Shown here piece by piece: positions 44,906-58,600 of a stretch of 64,000 nucleotides of DNA. The first letter of the stretch is position 1. The number at the start of each line of letters is the position of its first letter. The notes beneath the pieces were generated by a model, which saw only the letters and a program-made list of their open reading frames with translations, was not told where the DNA came from and made no database searches. Origin of the DNA: Mycobacterium sp. 1100029.7 (GTDB taxonomy: Bacteria > Actinomycetota > Actinomycetes > Mycobacteriales > Mycobacteriaceae); assembly GCF_001665235.1 (NCBI RefSeq), contig NZ_LZSC01000029.1, forward strand, positions 33,105 to 97,104, given 5' to 3'. A program made the translations under genes and the position numbers.

Positions 44906-47893
44906 CTAATTGGGTTGCGGCTCGGCGCGTCCTCGGGCGCCGACTCGCGACGGCCACCAGTTGGCGCGCCCGACCAGTGCCGCGATGGCCGGAACCGTGA
45001 TGGTGCGGACCAGGAAGGTGTCCAGCAAAATGCCGACGCCGATCACGAAACCGCCCTGGACCACGGTGCCGATGCTGGAGAACAACAGACCGCACATCGA
45101 GGCCGCGAAGATCAGCCCCGCCGCGGTGATCACACCGCCCGTCGAACTCAGCGTGCGGATGATGCTGTACCGCATGCTGTGCGGAGACTCCTCACGCATT
45201 CGCGAAACGAGCAGCATGTTGTAGTCGGCTCCCACCGCGACCAACACGACGAAAGCCAGCGGCGGCACGCTCCAATGCAATTGCTGACCCAAGAGGTACT
45301 GGAATACCAGTACGCCGATGCCCACCGCCGACAAATACGAAATGACCACCGAGGCAACCAGATACAGCGGGGCGACAATCGCGCGCAACAGCGCGACCAG
45401 CGTCACCAGCACGACGAGCAACGTGACCGCGATGATGAACCGGATGTCGTGCTGGTAATAGTCGCGGGTGTCTTTGAGGCCGACGGTGTATCCCGCCATC
45501 GATATGGTGGCATCGGAGAGTGCGGTATTCGGTTGTGCGCTGCGAGCAGCCGCACTGATCGCGTTGATCTGATCCATGGCCTCGGTGCTGAACGGATTGA
45601 GTTTGGTCTGAACCAGATACCGCACCGAGTGCCCGTCCGGAGAAATGAATACCTTTGCCGCCCTCTGGAACTCGTCTAATTCCAACAACTGTGGCGGGAT
45701 GTTGAACCCGGCCATGGCCGGTTGCGCCGCGTCGCGCTTGAGTGTCAGCAAGAATGCCGCTGACTCCCCGAGTCCGGCGCCGAGTTGTTTGACTTGGTCC
45801 ACCAGTTGCGCGACGGCGTCGGCCACTTGGCGGCTACCGCCGGCGAGCCGGCCCGCGCCATCTTGCATGCTGTTCAAATTCGCCTGCAGGCCGCCGGGTT
45901 TGTCCACGCCCATGGAATGCAGCACCTTGGTGAGTTTGCCCAACGCGGTACGTAGCCGTTCGGTCGACGCTTTGAGCGCCTTCTTGTCGGGGTAGTCCTG
46001 CAGCTGGTGCGCCAGCTCGTTGATCGCGTCGAGGTCTGCCTGATCGCGCGAACCGAGCAGCTGCTCGAACGTTCCGCGGGTGGAGGTGCACGACGGGTCG
46101 GCATCGCAGATCGGGTTGCCTTGCAGTGCCGCCAGCACCGGGCCGATCCAGGCGAACATGTTCTTGGCCGCCGAGAAGTTCCAGCCCATGGCGTTGCTGA
46201 GCGCGTTGACGTGGTCGACCAGCTGGGCCGCGATGTCGACCTCTTTGACCAGCGCGTCGCCGCTGTACTGGCCCTTGGCTGAGGCGAAGGCGTTGTCGAG
46301 GTCCTGAACGCTGGCAGCGAGCTGGCTGATCTGGCCGCGGACATCGCCGAGACTGCTGGCCAACGTCCCGGCCCCGGCGACCAGCCGGTTGAGGTCATTT
46401 GTGTGGTCGTTGATCATGGTGGAGCCGCCGGCAAGCAGGGTGCCGATGGCGCCCGCCTGGTAAGTCGCCCGGAATTGTTCCGGCACATTTCCGGTGGGGC
46501 GCGTAATGCCGCTCACCGCAGCGATATTCGGCAGCTGACTGACGCGGTCTGCCATCTGCTCCAAATCCGCAAGGGCTTTCGGGGTTCGCAGATCGTGCGG
46601 TGACTGGATCAGAATGTATTCCGGGATGGACTGATTCACCGGGAAGTGGCGATCCAGCGCGGCGTACCCGACCGAGCTGGGCGCCGACGAACGCAGCGCC
46701 TTGCGATCGTCGTAGTTGTACCGGACCAACCCTGCACAGCTGGCCAGGATGATCAGCACAAGCAGGCTGGCGACCAGATTCGCCCTGGGCCTGCGCACGA
46801 TGCGTATCCCCGAACGCCGCCAGAACCGCGTGGTCAACTCACGCCTCGGCTTGACCCAGCCCCGTGGTCCGGCGATGACCAGAATCGCCGGCAGCAACGT
46901 CACGGCGGCCAGAAAGGCCACACCGATCCCGATCGCCGACGACGCGCCGACGGTCTTGAACACCCCCATGCGGGCGAAGCTGATCAGCAGAAAAGTGATG
47001 CCGACGGTGGCGGCGGAGGCGCCGATCACCTTCCCGATCGAGATCATCGCCTTCCTGATGGCCTCGTCGGAGGTCGCGCCTGAGCGCAGATAGTCGTGAT
47101 AGCGGCTGATCAAAAAGACGGCGTAATCCGTCCCGGCGCCTGCCATGATGGCGCTCAGGAACACGATGGACTGGTTCGATACGCCCGAGCCGGTGAATTG
47201 CGAGTAACCGGCGACCACCGCCTGCGCGATCACCAGGGATATACCGATCGTGAGCAGCGGCAACAGCATGGTCACCGCGCTGCGGTAGATCACCAACAAG
47301 ACGACGAGCACCAGCACCGCGATCGCCAACTCGATCGGAAGCCGGTCCTGGTCGCCCGCGACCGTCAGGTCGGCGACGGTTGCCGCGGGACCGGTGATAT
47401 TGACCGTCACGGAGGTGCCGGTGAGGTTGCGCTGGACGACCTCGCTGATCCGGTTGAAGGCGGCGTAGGCCTGCGGGGTGCCCAACTCGCCCGCAACGCC
47501 GACCGGTAACACCCAGGCCTTGTGATCCTTGCTGGTCACCACCGGGCGCAGCGGTGGAGTGCTGATGAAGTCCTGCACCATCACGACATCGCGGGTGTCG
47601 TGGTGCAGCGCATCAACCACCTTGCGATACGCGGCTTCGTCCGCCTGATTCAGGCCCTTGTCGTCGGTCAGGACCACCAAAAGCAGGTCATCGGAGCCGG
47701 ATTCGTGAAACGCCTCGGTCATCTTGCGCGCGGTGACGCTCGACGGCGCGTCGCTGGGCAAGATGGCCAGCGGATGCTTCTGAGCCATCTCGCTCAGCGA
47801 AGGCGCCGTCAGTGGTAGTGCGGCCGCGATCGCCACCCAGAGCGCGATCACTGCCCACGGCCACCGCACCACGAAATCGGTCAGCCGTCGCAT
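44906..47893 (-). CDS. mmpL10: MmpL10-type lipid transporter (TPP locus)
   Basis: 995 residues, RND exporter. TM1 near the N-terminus ([20 protein letters not shown]), first relay Asp256-Tyr257 ([19 protein letters not shown]), a second periplasmic domain with a long helical insert and Cys pair ([12 protein letters not shown]), second relay Asp890-Tyr891 ([16 protein letters not shown]). No MmpS partner adjoins it, as for MmpL10 elsewhere. In the TPP pathway it moves the diacyltrehalose precursor across the plasma membrane for the PE acyltransferase. It starts 33 bp after papA3. Confidence 0.92.
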   Translation of the reverse strand: MRRLTDFVVRWPWAVIALWVAIAAALPLTAPSLSEMAQKHPLAILPSDAPSSVTARKMTEAFHESGSDDLLLVVLTDDKGLNQADEAAYRKVVDALHHDTRDVVMVQDFISTPPLRPVVTSKDHKAWVLPVGVAGELGTPQAYAAFNRISEVVQRNLTGTSVTVNITGPAATVADLTVAGDQDRLPIELAIAVLVLVVLLVIYRSAVTMLLPLLTIGISLVIAQAVVAGYSQFTGSGVSNQSIVFLSAIMAGAGTDYAVFLISRYHDYLRSGATSDEAIRKAMISIGKVIGASAATVGITFLLISFARMGVFKTVGASSAIGIGVAFLAAVTLLPAILVIAGPRGWVKPRRELTTRFWRRSGIRIVRRPRANLVASLLVLIILASCAGLVRYNYDDRKALRSSAPSSVGYAALDRHFPVNQSIPEYILIQSPHDLRTPKALADLEQMADRVSQLPNIAAVSGITRPTGNVPEQFRATYQAGAIGTLLAGGSTMINDHTNDLNRLVAGAGTLASSLGDVRGQISQLAASVQDLDNAFASAKGQYSGDALVKEVDIAAQLVDHVNALSNAMGWNFSAAKNMFAWIGPVLAALQGNPICDADPSCTSTRGTFEQLLGSRDQADLDAINELAHQLQDYPDKKALKASTERLRTALGKLTKVLHSMGVDKPGGLQANLNSMQDGAGRLAGGSRQVADAVAQLVDQVKQLGAGLGESAAFLLTLKRDAAQPAMAGFNIPPQLLELDEFQRAAKVFISPDGHSVRYLVQTKLNPFSTEAMDQINAISAAARSAQPNTALSDATISMAGYTVGLKDTRDYYQHDIRFIIAVTLLVVLVTLVALLRAIVAPLYLVASVVISYLSAVGIGVLVFQYLLGQQLHWSVPPLAFVVLVAVGADYNMLLVSRMREESPHSMRYSIIRTLSSTGGVITAAGLIFAASMCGLLFSSIGTVVQGGFVIGVGILLDTFLVRTITVPAIAALVGRANWWPSRVGARGRAEPQPN

Positions 47894-47926
47894 AGCGCCC
47901 TCACTCCCGGGCCGGGCCGCCGCACG

Positions 47927-49348
47927 CTACGCAACGCGTCCCCAGTGCCCGGTGCCGGCGACTCGCCCGCACACGGACTTCATCGCCGCCATGTAGCGGT
48001 GCACTGATTTCTGGGCGACCGGGTTGTCGGGGTGCATGATCGCCATGACGGTGCCCTCGCCGTACCGGAACACATAAATTGTCAGCTGATAGGAGTACCG
48101 GCCGTCGGGATAGATGCCGATGTTGTTCGCAAGGCCCATGTCGGCCGCGGCGAGAATCGCGTTGAGTGGCGCGGCGCCGCCGTGCAGGAAGTTCGACACC
48201 GGAAAGTTCGGCCGAGGCCAGTTCAGCGACGGCGCCAGTTCCAGCACGCGGTAATACGGCACCTTCGCCATATCCAGGCCCGAATCGAACGAAGCCTGCG
48301 CCGCCCAGGCGGCGTCGGCGAACGAGGCCGCGGCGATGGGCACCGTGACCGGGATCAAACCGGTGAACCACCCCTGGGTCATGAAATTGTCTGCGCCGGT
48401 GCGGGAATCCCGCGGAGTAAGCCCGTAATAGGTCAGCGCGCCGGTGAACTCGTGTTCCAGCAGCGCGAAGCAGGCGAACAAGCCGCCGACGAATCGCGCG
48501 CCTGCCGCCGTGCAGGCTGCTTCGAATCGCTCCGTCTGCGCAGCGTCCATCAGGAGCTCAGAGGCCATGTCGCTTTTGCTCGACTTCCCCGGATTGCCCA
48601 GTGGCAGCGGGAATTCCGGGAATCCGTCGTTGTTGTTCTCCGCGAAGTCAATCCAGGCGCGCACCGCCGGCGAATCCACGGTCAGCGTCGATGTGAATTC
48701 GCGTTCTCGGACGCAGAACTCGTCGAAGCTGCCGGCGTCGGGAAGGGCGAGGGCGTCGCCGCCTGCGCTCAACGCCGAGTACATGCCGTTGGCTTCCATC
48801 ATCGTCGTGCCGATCAACGTCGCATCCCCGTGGACGTGGTCCATGGCGGCGAAGAACGTGAAGTGGTCCGCGCTCTGAATGATGCCGAAAGTGAAGCAGC
48901 CCCACTCCAGCGGACTCGGGATCGCCACGACATGCGCGTGTATCTCTTCGACTGTCATGTGGCCGTGATCGATCGCCGTGAATTCAATGTCGGCGGGATC
49001 GGTGATGGTGTGCCTGACGAAGTCGCCGTCGTCGGTCCGCTCGAACCAACTGCGGAAGGTGTCGTGACGACGTAGGTAGGCGTTGACGGCGTGGTCCATG
49101 GCCGCGACATCACATATGCCAGGCAACTCACAGGTGGCAATAATCTGCCGGGAGAAGTTGAGTCCCGCGGCGGTGCGTTCACAGTAGTTGCGAAGGTGCT
49201 GGCCCTGCATGTAACTGACCGGCACCGAACTGACCGGCGCGTGTCGGACCTTCTCGATTGCCGTGGTCGTCGGGTGCCAAGAGGTGACCGAACCGGGGGT
49301 CAACGTCCATTCGTCGAGTGCGCCGACGGTGATTTTCCCGATGCGCAA
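47927..49348 (-). CDS. papA3: PapA3-type acyltransferase (TPP locus)
   Basis: 473 residues of the polyketide-associated (condensation-like) acyltransferase family. Catalytic HxxxD is His171-Asp175 in MDHVHGD. It closely follows M. tuberculosis PapA3 in segments such as TVDSPAVRAWIDFAENN and TQGWFTGLIPVTVP. I chose TTG 49348 (ggggac 6 nt upstream), which gives the family N-terminus; longer in-frame starts enter the promoter region. It transfers acyl groups to trehalose to form diacyltrehalose. First gene of the minus-strand operon, divergent from pks. Confidence 0.9.
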   Translation of the reverse strand: MRIGKITVGALDEWTLTPGSVTSWHPTTTAIEKVRHAPVSSVPVSYMQGQHLRNYCERTAAGLNFSRQIIATCELPGICDVAAMDHAVNAYLRRHDTFRSWFERTDDGDFVRHTITDPADIEFTAIDHGHMTVEEIHAHVVAIPSPLEWGCFTFGIIQSADHFTFFAAMDHVHGDATLIGTTMMEANGMYSALSAGGDALALPDAGSFDEFCVREREFTSTLTVDSPAVRAWIDFAENNNDGFPEFPLPLGNPGKSSKSDMASELLMDAAQTERFEAACTAAGARFVGGLFACFALLEHEFTGALTYYGLTPRDSRTGADNFMTQGWFTGLIPVTVPIAAASFADAAWAAQASFDSGLDMAKVPYYRVLELAPSLNWPRPNFPVSNFLHGGAAPLNAILAAADMGLANNIGIYPDGRYSYQLTIYVFRYGEGTVMAIMHPDNPVAQKSVHRYMAAMKSVCGRVAGTGHWGRVA

Positions 49349-49648
49349 AACTACGTCCCCTTTGGTATCAACGGCGCCAGTCCGGCCGCCCTGGCGGCGA
49401 CACCAACATAGCCTCCCGGCGATTGCCTCCGCAGACTCGCGCGATCGACCGCCTACACTCACTGACGGATCCAGCGAGCCGTTGTGGCGATCAGACGGCT
49501 GGGCGGGGGACACAGGGCGACGGTCAATGCGGCCGTCACTGCGCAGTGCGGGCGCCGCAGTTGTGGTGCTGGCCGTGAAAAATCTTATGGTGCGCAACCG
49601 GCCTCCCGCGGGGTGGATCTTGACCGCCTAGGCAGGGAGGACATGCGC
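49349..49648. promoter_or_regulatory. Divergent papA3/pks control region
   Basis: A 300-bp gap without a gene. It holds the ribosome sites of both genes (ggggac for papA3, agggagg for pks) and scattered TANNNT boxes, for example TACACT at 49454-49459 facing pks and TATGTT at 49405-49410 facing papA3. No convincing -35 or long dyad was found. Confidence 0.4.
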
Positions 49649-52600
49649 ATGGCATCCGTGGAGGATCTCGGGGAATCGGCATCGGGTTTCGCGATTGTCG
49701 GCTATGCGGCGCGCTTTCCGGGAGCTGCCGACGCGGATGAGTTCTGGGATGTGCTACGCGACGGCCGGGACGCGATCTCCGAGGTGCCACGCGATCGCTG
49801 GGATGTCGACGAATTCTTCGACCCCGAGCCCGGCGCGCCCGGCAAGGTGGTCACTCGCCGCGCGGGCTTTGTCGACGATGTGACGGGATTCGACGCGCCG
49901 TTTTTCGGCATGTCGACCCGCGAGGTCAGGCTGATGGACCCGCAGCACCGGATTCTGCTGGAGACGGCCTGGCGCGCGGTGGAGCACTCGGGCACGGCGC
50001 CAACAGCTTTGGCGAACAGCAACACCGGTGTGTTCGTGGGTTTGGCCACGCACGACTACCTGGGAATGGCATCAGACGAGTTGACATACCCCGAGATCGA
50101 GGCCTATATGGCGATCGGGACGTCGAATGCCGCGGCGGCCGGCCGGATCAGCTATCGGCTGGGACTGCAGGGTCCGGCCGTGGCCGTCGACACCGCGTGC
50201 AGCTCGTCGTTGGTGGCAATTCACCAGGCGTGCCAGGCGCTGCAGCTGCGCGAATGCGACCTGGCTTTGGCCGGCGGCGCGAACGTGCTGCTCACCCCGG
50301 CGACGATGATCACGTTCTCCAGCGCGCACATGCTCGCCCCCGACGGTCGATGCAAGACCTTCGACGCGGCCGCCGACGGTTACGTGCGCGGTGAGGGATG
50401 CGGCGTCATCGTGATCAAGCGGCTCGAGGACGCGATTCGCGACGGCGACCGGATTCGGGCCGTGATCCGCGGCAGCGCGATCAACCAGGACGGCGCTTCC
50501 GGTGGCTTGACGGTGCCGAACGGTGGTGCGCAGCAACGGGTGATCACCGACGCGCTGAAGCGTGCTGACCTTCAGCCCAGTGACGTCGGCTATCTGGAGG
50601 CGCACGGCACCGGGACATCGCTGGGCGATCCGATCGAGGCCCAGGCCGCGGGTGCGGTGCTCGGCGCCGGACGCGAACCCGGCGACCCGCTGCTGATGGG
50701 CTCGGTGAAGACGAACATCGGACACCTGGAAGCGGCCGCGGGCATCGCGGGTGTGATCAAAGTCATTCTCTCGCTCGAAAACGAGCTGCTGCCGCAGCAT
50801 CTGCACTTCGAGAACCCGTCGCCGCACATTCCGTGGGACCGGCTTGCGGTGCAGGTGGTCAAGGAGGCCACCGCGTGGGAACGTAACGGGCGGCCGCGCA
50901 TTGCCGGAATCAGCTCATTCGGGTTCGCCGGTACCAATGCCCACGTCATTCTCGAAGAAGCCCCGGAGCAGCCGGCGCCGGTGCCGGTGGATCAGCCCAG
51001 TGACCGGCGGTTCAGCATTCTTCCGCTGTCGGCGCGGACGCCGGCGGCTTTGGTGCGACTCGCCGGGGAATACCGCAGCTGGTTGAGCGTGCACCCGGAG
51101 GCCACCCTGGCCGATGTGTGCTTCACCGCCGGGGCGGGTCGCGCACACTTGGAGCACCGCGCGGCTTTGGTGGTCAATTCCCGGGAGTCGGCCGTGGAAC
51201 TGCTCGGCGCTCTCGCCGACGACCGGCCCGCGCCCGGTTTGTTCCGCGCGGAGTCACACGAGTCGCCGAAGACGGCGTGGCTGTTCACCGGACAGGGCAG
51301 CCAGTACCCCGGCATGGCCCGCGAGCTGTACGACACCGAGCCGGTGTTCGCCGAGACGCTGCGTCGCTGCGCGGCCGCGGTCGCCGATGTGCTCGAAAAG
51401 CCGTTGCTGGACGTCATTTTCGATGTCGACAGCCCAGATAGCGAAGCGACGCTGCGGCAGACCTCCTATGCCCAGCCCGCCTTGTTCGCGGTGGAGATGG
51501 GTCTGGCCCGGCTCTGGCAGTCCTGGGGCTTCGAGCCGGACGTGGTCCTGGGGCACAGCGTCGGCCAGTATTCGGCCGCCTGTGTCGCGGGCGTGGTGAG
51601 CCTCGAGGACGGCGCGCTGCTGATCGCCGAACGCGGACGTCTGTTCGGCAGCCTGCCCGCCGGCGGCCGGATGGTGGCGGCCTTCACCGCCCCCGAGCGC
51701 GTCGAGGGCCTGACCGACGAATTCCCCAGCCTGTCGGTCGCCGCCTACAACGGCGCCAACACCGTACTGTCCGGACCTGCAGCGGATTTGGAGAAGGCGG
51801 TCGCCGGACTGGCTGCCGACGGGGTTCGGTGTGACTGGCTCGACACCAGTCACGCATTCCACTCGGCGCTGCTGGATCCGATCCTCGACGATTTCGAGTC
51901 GTATGCGCAGCGATTCAAATACGGGGCGCCGCAACGCATTCTGATCGACAACCGCACCGGCGCCGCGCTTGGCCGGAGCGTGAAACTCGATGGCGCCTAT
52001 TGGCGCCGGCACGCGCGCCAGCCGGTGGAGTTCGCCAAGAGCGTGCGCACCCTCGGCGATCTGAACTGCAAGCTGTTGCTCGAGATCGGCCCGCGACCGG
52101 TGCTCACCGCCGCGGCCCTTGCCGCCTGGCCCGACCGGGCCACCGCGCCGCGGGTGATCACCTCGCTGCGCCGAAACACCGCGGACCACCGGCAGATCAC
52201 CGAGGCACTGGCCGACGCATACGTGCTGGGCCACGTACCCGACTTCGCCACCTTCCGGCAGCCGCACGCCCGAAAGCTCGATCTGCCCACCTACCCGTTC
52301 GAGCGACGCCAGTACTGGTTTCGTGACAACCAGGACAACAGCAACCCGCAACAGCTGCCGTCCGCGCGCACCGAGGCCGTGCGGCTGCTTGAAGACGGCC
52401 GGATCGAGGAGCTTGCCACCCTGCTCGACGGTGACAGCGGCGACCCGCTGACCTTGAATGTGCTGACCAGGCTTGCGGCGCAACACAACCGGCAACGCAG
52501 CACGCAGGCAATAGCGCAGGATCGTTACGAGATCCGCTGGGAGAAGTCGCCCACACCGGCCACCGGCGCGGCAACCGAGAATGCTTCCTGGATTCTCGTC

Positions 52601-55600
52601 GGTACCGACTCGCCGGCGCTGGCGCCGTTGGTCGAGGCACTCAGCGCGCGCGGACAGCAGCATCGCTTCGTCGGGTTGCCGACGTCGGAGGCCGAAGAGC
52701 AGCAGCTCGCGGACGCGTTGCGGGCCGCCGCAGCGCAGGATTCGACGCTGCGGATCGTCGCGGTCGCGGCGGTGGAATCGCAGACCGTCCCGTCGATGCA
52801 ATCACTGTTGCGGGTCCAGCACCGAATCATGGGCGGAATGCGGCGACTGTTCCGCGCGGCGGTCGCCGCCGATCTGCGGGCACCGATTTGGCTGGTGACC
52901 CGCGGCGCGCAGCGCGTCGCCGAGGCGGATGTGGTGGCGCCGGACCAGAGCGCCCTGTGGGGCTTCGGGCGGGCTGCGTCGCTGGAGCATCCACAGGTAT
53001 GGGGTGGCCTGGCCGACCTGTCGCAGGGCAGTGCCGACGAGTGGGCTCGTTTTCTGGGTCGGATCGCGACCTCGTATGACTCGAGCGCGCGAGAAGACCA
53101 GGTCGCGTTGCGTGACCAATCCGTTTACGTGCCCCGGCTGGTTCGGCCTACCGGACAGCCGACCGGCGAGCTCCTGCAAGTGCGTTCCGACGCAACCTAT
53201 CTGGTGACCGGCGGCCTGGGGTCGATCGGTTTGGAGATCGCCGGATACCTGGCCGCCCAGGGTGCCGGCAATCTGGTGTTGACCAGTCGTCGTGCGCCCG
53301 GGGAAGCCGCGCAACAGCGCATCGACGCGTTGATCGCACAGCATGGTTGCGAGATCCGGGTGCTGGCCGCCGACGTCGCCGACGCCCATGATGTCGCTCG
53401 GCTGTTGGCGAGCGTGCAGGCCGAACTGCCGCCGTTGGCCGGCATCGTCCACGCCGCCGGCGAGGTCAGCACGACGGTGCTCAGCGACCTGGACGACACC
53501 GAAGTCGACCGCGTCTTCGCCGGAAAGGTTTGGGGTGCTTGGCATCTGAGCGAGGCGGCCGCCGACCTGCACCTTGACTTCTTCATCAGTACCTCGTCGA
53601 TCGCTTCGGTGTGGGGCGGATTCGGCCAGACCGCATACGGCGCAGCCAACGCGTTCCTCGACGGGCTGGCCTGGCGGTTGCGCGAGCGGGGCGTCGCCGG
53701 GATCAGCGTCAACTTCGGCCCGTGGTCGGCGGGCATGGCCGACGCGGAGTCCCGTGCGCGACTGGAGCAACGCGGCATCCGGACCTTGTCGCCGGCCGAC
53801 GCGCTGGCGGGCCTGACCGATGTGGTGGCCGCGTCGTCGGCGCACGGTGTGGTCGCCCGGATCGATTGGGCCCGTTTCCTGCCGCTGTACGAGCAGGCCG
53901 GCCGGCGCGCATTCCTGACCGAGTTGGAGCACGAGGTGCCCGACGCGGTGCCGGCCATGACGCCGTCGGGCAAGACCGAGCTGGTCGAGCGGCTCACGAA
54001 TGCCCCTGTGCAACAACGCAAGAAGCTGCTGACGGACTACCTGCGCGATGCGGTGGCGGAGGTGACGCGGGTCGACGTGTCGGAGATTCGCGAGAATGCG
54101 GGTTTCTTCGACCTCGGCATGGATTCCCTGATGGCCGTCGAGATGCGGCGCCGCATCGAGCACGGGGTGGGGCGGGAAATTCCGATCACCCTGGTGATGG
54201 ACCACCCGCGACTGTCCGACGTGGCCGACTACCTGCTGGGCGATGTGCTCGGGCTCAGCGAGGCGCCCGCGGCGTCAGCGAGCCGGTCGGCCACCGCGGC
54301 CACGCACACCGACGAGCCGATCGCGATCGTCGCGGTCTCGTGCCGATTCCCCGGAGCCCCGAACCCGGAAGCGTTCTGGGAGGTGCTTTCCGGCGGCGTC
54401 GACGCGATCCGGGAAGTCCCCGAGGACCGTTTCGACATCGACGAGTTCTACGACCCGGACCCGGACGCGCCGGGAAAGACCTACACCCGCTTCGGCGGAT
54501 TCCTGGACGAGATCGACGGATTCGATCCGGAGTTCTTCGGCATCTCCCCGCGTGAGGCGGTCTGGATCGAGCCGCAGCAGCGCCTGACGCTGGAAACGGT
54601 GTGGGAGGGCTTGGAGCGCGCCGGGTATTCGCCGAATGCGCTGCGGGGCAGCCGCACCGGTGTCTTCGTGGGGGTGGCGGCCAACGAGTACGCACATCTG
54701 CTGTCCTCCGAATCGATCGACAAGATCGAACCGCACTTCATCACGGGCAATGCGCTCAACGCCATCTCGGGCCGGGTCGCCTTCGCGCTGGGCCTGGAAG
54801 GGCCGGCGGTGGCTGTCGACACCGCGTGCAGCTCCTCCTTGGTGGCCGTCCACCAGGCCAGCCAGGCATTGCGTTCCGGCGACTGTGATTTGGCGGTCGC
54901 AGGTGGGGTGAACGTCTTGTTGAGCCCGGTGACCGTGATCGCGGCGTCTCGCGCCCGGATGCTGTCTCCGGTCGGACGGTGCAAAACCTTCGACGCCTCC
55001 GCCGACGGCTACGTGCGCAGCGAAGGCTGCGGCATTCTGGTGCTCAAGAGGTTGAGCGACGCCCAACGCGACGGCGATCGCGTGTGCGCCGTGATCTCGG
55101 GCAGTGCGGTGAATCAGGACGGCGCGTCCAGCGGCCTGACCGTCCCCAACGGTGGTGCGCAGCAACGTCTTATCGGAACAGTGCTGGCTCGCGCCGGGTT
55201 GGCCGGCGGGGAGGTGGACTACCTCGAGGCGCACGGGACCGGGACCCCGCTGGGAGATCCGATCGAAGTGCAGGCCGCCGCGGCCGCTTATGGCGGTTCG
55301 CGCGACGCGGCCCGGCCGCTGCTGATGGGATCGGTCAAGACCAACATTGGTCACACCGAGTCCGCTTCGGGCGCAGCCGGATTGATCAAGGTCGTGTTGT
55401 CGCTGCAGCACGAGTTGCTGCCGCAGAGCCTGCACTTCGAGCAGCCGTCGCCGCACATCCCGTGGGACTCGCTGCCGGTGCGCGTCGTAGACAAGGCCAT
55501 CGCGTGGCAGGCCAACGGCAGGACCCGGCGCGCCGGGGTGAGCTCCTTCGGATTCACCGGTACCAACGCGCACGTGCTGATCGAAGAGGCGCCACCGCAA

Positions 55601-58600
55601 CCCGCCTTCGCAGACGACGCGGCGGAGGTGCCGGTGGATACGTCGGCGGCACAGGTCGACGTGCTCGCGTTGTCGGCGCGGTCGCCGGAAGCATTGGTGG
55701 CCCTGGCGCAGCGTTACCAGGCATGGTTGGGTGCTCATCCGGATGTCGATCTTTCCGACGTGTGCCGGACCGCGGGCACCGGCCGTTCGCATTTCGAGCA
55801 TCGCGCCGCGCTCGTCGTGGATTCGCTCGAGGACGCGCGCCTGGCTCTGGCCGAGTTGGCCGAGAACCGGCTGCGACCCGGTGTGGTGCGGGGCGAACAC
55901 ACCAACCACCCGACGACGGCGTGGTTGTTCACCGGGCAGGGCAGTCAGCACCCGGGTATGGCACGGGAATTGTTCGACACCGAGCCCGTTTTCGCCGAGA
56001 CCGTGACCCGCTGCGCGGAAGCGGTCCAAGACATCGTGACGCGGCCGTTGCTGGAAGTGCTGTTCGCCACCGACGGCGAGGCCGCCGACGCGCTGCGGCA
56101 CACGTCGTTTGCCCAGCCGGCGCTGTTCGCCGTCGAAATGGGCCTGGCCCGGTTGTGGCAATCGTGGGGAATCCAGCCCGACGTGGTGCTCGGCCACAGC
56201 GTCGGCCAGTACGCCGCGGCGTGTGTGGCCGGCGTGTTCAGCCTCGAGGACGGCGCACGGCTGATGGCCGAGCGTGGCCGGATGTTCGGCAGCCTGCCCG
56301 TGGGCGGCCGAATGGTCGCGGTGTTCACCGACCCCAAGCAGGTCGAGGCGATCGCGGCTGATTTCCCCAGGGTTTCGGTCGGTGCCTACAACGGGCCCAA
56401 CACGGTGCTCTCGGGTCCCGGCGAGGATCTGGAACAGATCGTCGACAGGTTCGCCGATGACGGGATCCGTTGCACGTGGCTGCAGACCAGCCATGCCTTC
56501 CACTCCGAACTGCTGGACCCGGTGCTCGACGAATTCGAGTCGTATGCCGCACAATTGGAGTTCGGTGCGCCGACGTTGCCGCTGGTGTGCAACCGCACCG
56601 GAGCCGTGCTCACTTCGCAGACGCCGCTCGACGCGCAGTACTGGCGGCGGCACTCGCGTCAACCGGTGCAATTCGCCGAAAGTGTGCGCACCGTCGCGGC
56701 GCTGGGGTGCTCGGTGGTGATGGAGATCGGACCGCAGCCGGTGTTGACCGGTGCGGCCGTGCAGGTCTGGCCGGAGCACCTGGCCGCCCCGCGGGCGATC
56801 GTCTCACTGCGCAAGGGTGTCGGCGACCGCCGCCAGATCGCCGACGCGCTGGCCGCGGCGTACGTCAGTGGTCTCGAACCGGACTTCGCCGCGCTGCATC
56901 GCGCGCGCCGTCCCCGACTCGAGTTGCCCACCTACCCTTTCCAGCGGCGCCGCTTCTGGCCCAAAACGTCAGGCATCACCGGCTCCGGTTTCCACGGGCC
57001 CACGGTGTCCGGGATTCTGGGTAGCGCAAAGGAACTCGCCTCGGGTGACTCCGTCTACACCAGCCGGCTGTCGGTCAAATCGCAGCCGTGGCTTTCCGAC
57101 CACGTCATCTATGGGACCGTGGTGGTCCCGGGAGCGACGTACGCGGCGATGGCGTTGGCCGCGGTCGGTACCCCGGCGCACGCCAAGGACGTCTTCTTCT
57201 ACGAGCCGATCATCCTGCCGGAGAAAAGTTCTCGCGAAGTGCAGCTGAGTTTGCATCCGTTAGAAGACGGCAGCGGGTCGAAATTCCAGGTGCACAGCCG
57301 TCCGTACGGTGAACGCGGCGCCGAATGGTCGTTGAATGCCGAAGGCACCGTGATCGCCGGAGTCGACGACGAGCCGGCAACCGACGCCGATCCCGTCGAC
57401 GACGCGCTCGAGCGCCTGAACCGGATGCGTCCGCAGGAGTTGTTTGAAACGTTCGCCGATCTGGAATTGGCTTGGGGGCCAACCTGGTCCGGCTCGCTGA
57501 AGTCGCTGTGGCTGGGCGACGGTGAGGCGATCGGCGACATCCTGGTTGGCGAGGAGCTCGCCGAGCAGCTTGGAACCGAGCCGATGCACCCGGTGCTGAT
57601 GGACCTGTGCACGGGTGTCGCGTTCCCGGCGTTCCCGGCGCTTCTGGCGGCCGAACAAGGCGTCAACGATTTGTTCTTGCCGCTGCGTTATGGGCAAGTG
57701 TCGCTGCAGGAGAAGATGCCCCGGCGGTTCTACTGCCGCGCGCGCTGGCACACCAGTGCCCTGGACAGCGAAACGCAGGTCTTCGATCTGGACTACCTGG
57801 ACCGCGATGGCCGTCGCCTGGGCGGAATTCGGGAGTTCACCGTGAAGCGGGCACCCCGGGAGGCGTTGCTTCGCGGCCTGGGTGGTGACGCCACTCGACT
57901 GCTCTACACCCTCGGCTGGCACGAGGTGCCGCCGGCACCGAGCGACGAAGCTCAAAGCGTCAGCGGCACTTGGCTGATCGCCGGATTCGACGAGCTGGCC
58001 GCAACCGTGCCGGGCTGCATCCCGTTCGACCGGACGACCGATCCGGCGCTGCTGGGTCAGCAGCTGACGCAGGCCCATGAGCGTGGTCTGCCGTTCGCCG
58101 GTGTGGTGTGGCGCAGTAAGGGGCCGAGCGCCGGGGAATCGAGCGCGGCCAGCACCGCGCGGCTCGAGAACGAGATCGCCAACCTGCTCAGCGCGGTCCA
58201 CACGGTGCAGGGCGGCGAGGTGAAACTGCCTGGCGGTTTGTGGATCGTGACCGAGCGGGCGGTGGCGTGCGAATCGGGCGAGTACGTCGATCCGGTGCAG
58301 TCGGCGCTGTGGGGCTTCGGGCGCACCACGATCAACGAGGAGCCGGCGCTGCGCGCCAGACTGGTCGACTGCGACGGATCACCGGAAGCGGTGCAGGCAC
58401 TTTCGCAGTTGTTGGCGACGCCCATCGACGAGCCGGAAATTGCGCTGCGACAAGGCAAACTGCTGGCCTCACGGCTGCTGCCCTGGGCGCGCAGCGGGCA
58501 CCTGACGGTGCCCCGCGGCGGCGACTACGTCCTGGCGCCTACCGAACGCGGCGCGATCGACAACCTGCGTCTGACCGAAGTGGAGGTCCCGCCGCCGGAT

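Noticed and set aside
54275..56779. 834-codon frame antisense to pks
   Set aside because: Shadow of KS2/AT2; composition rich in Arg, Gly and His, with no domain and no ribosome site.
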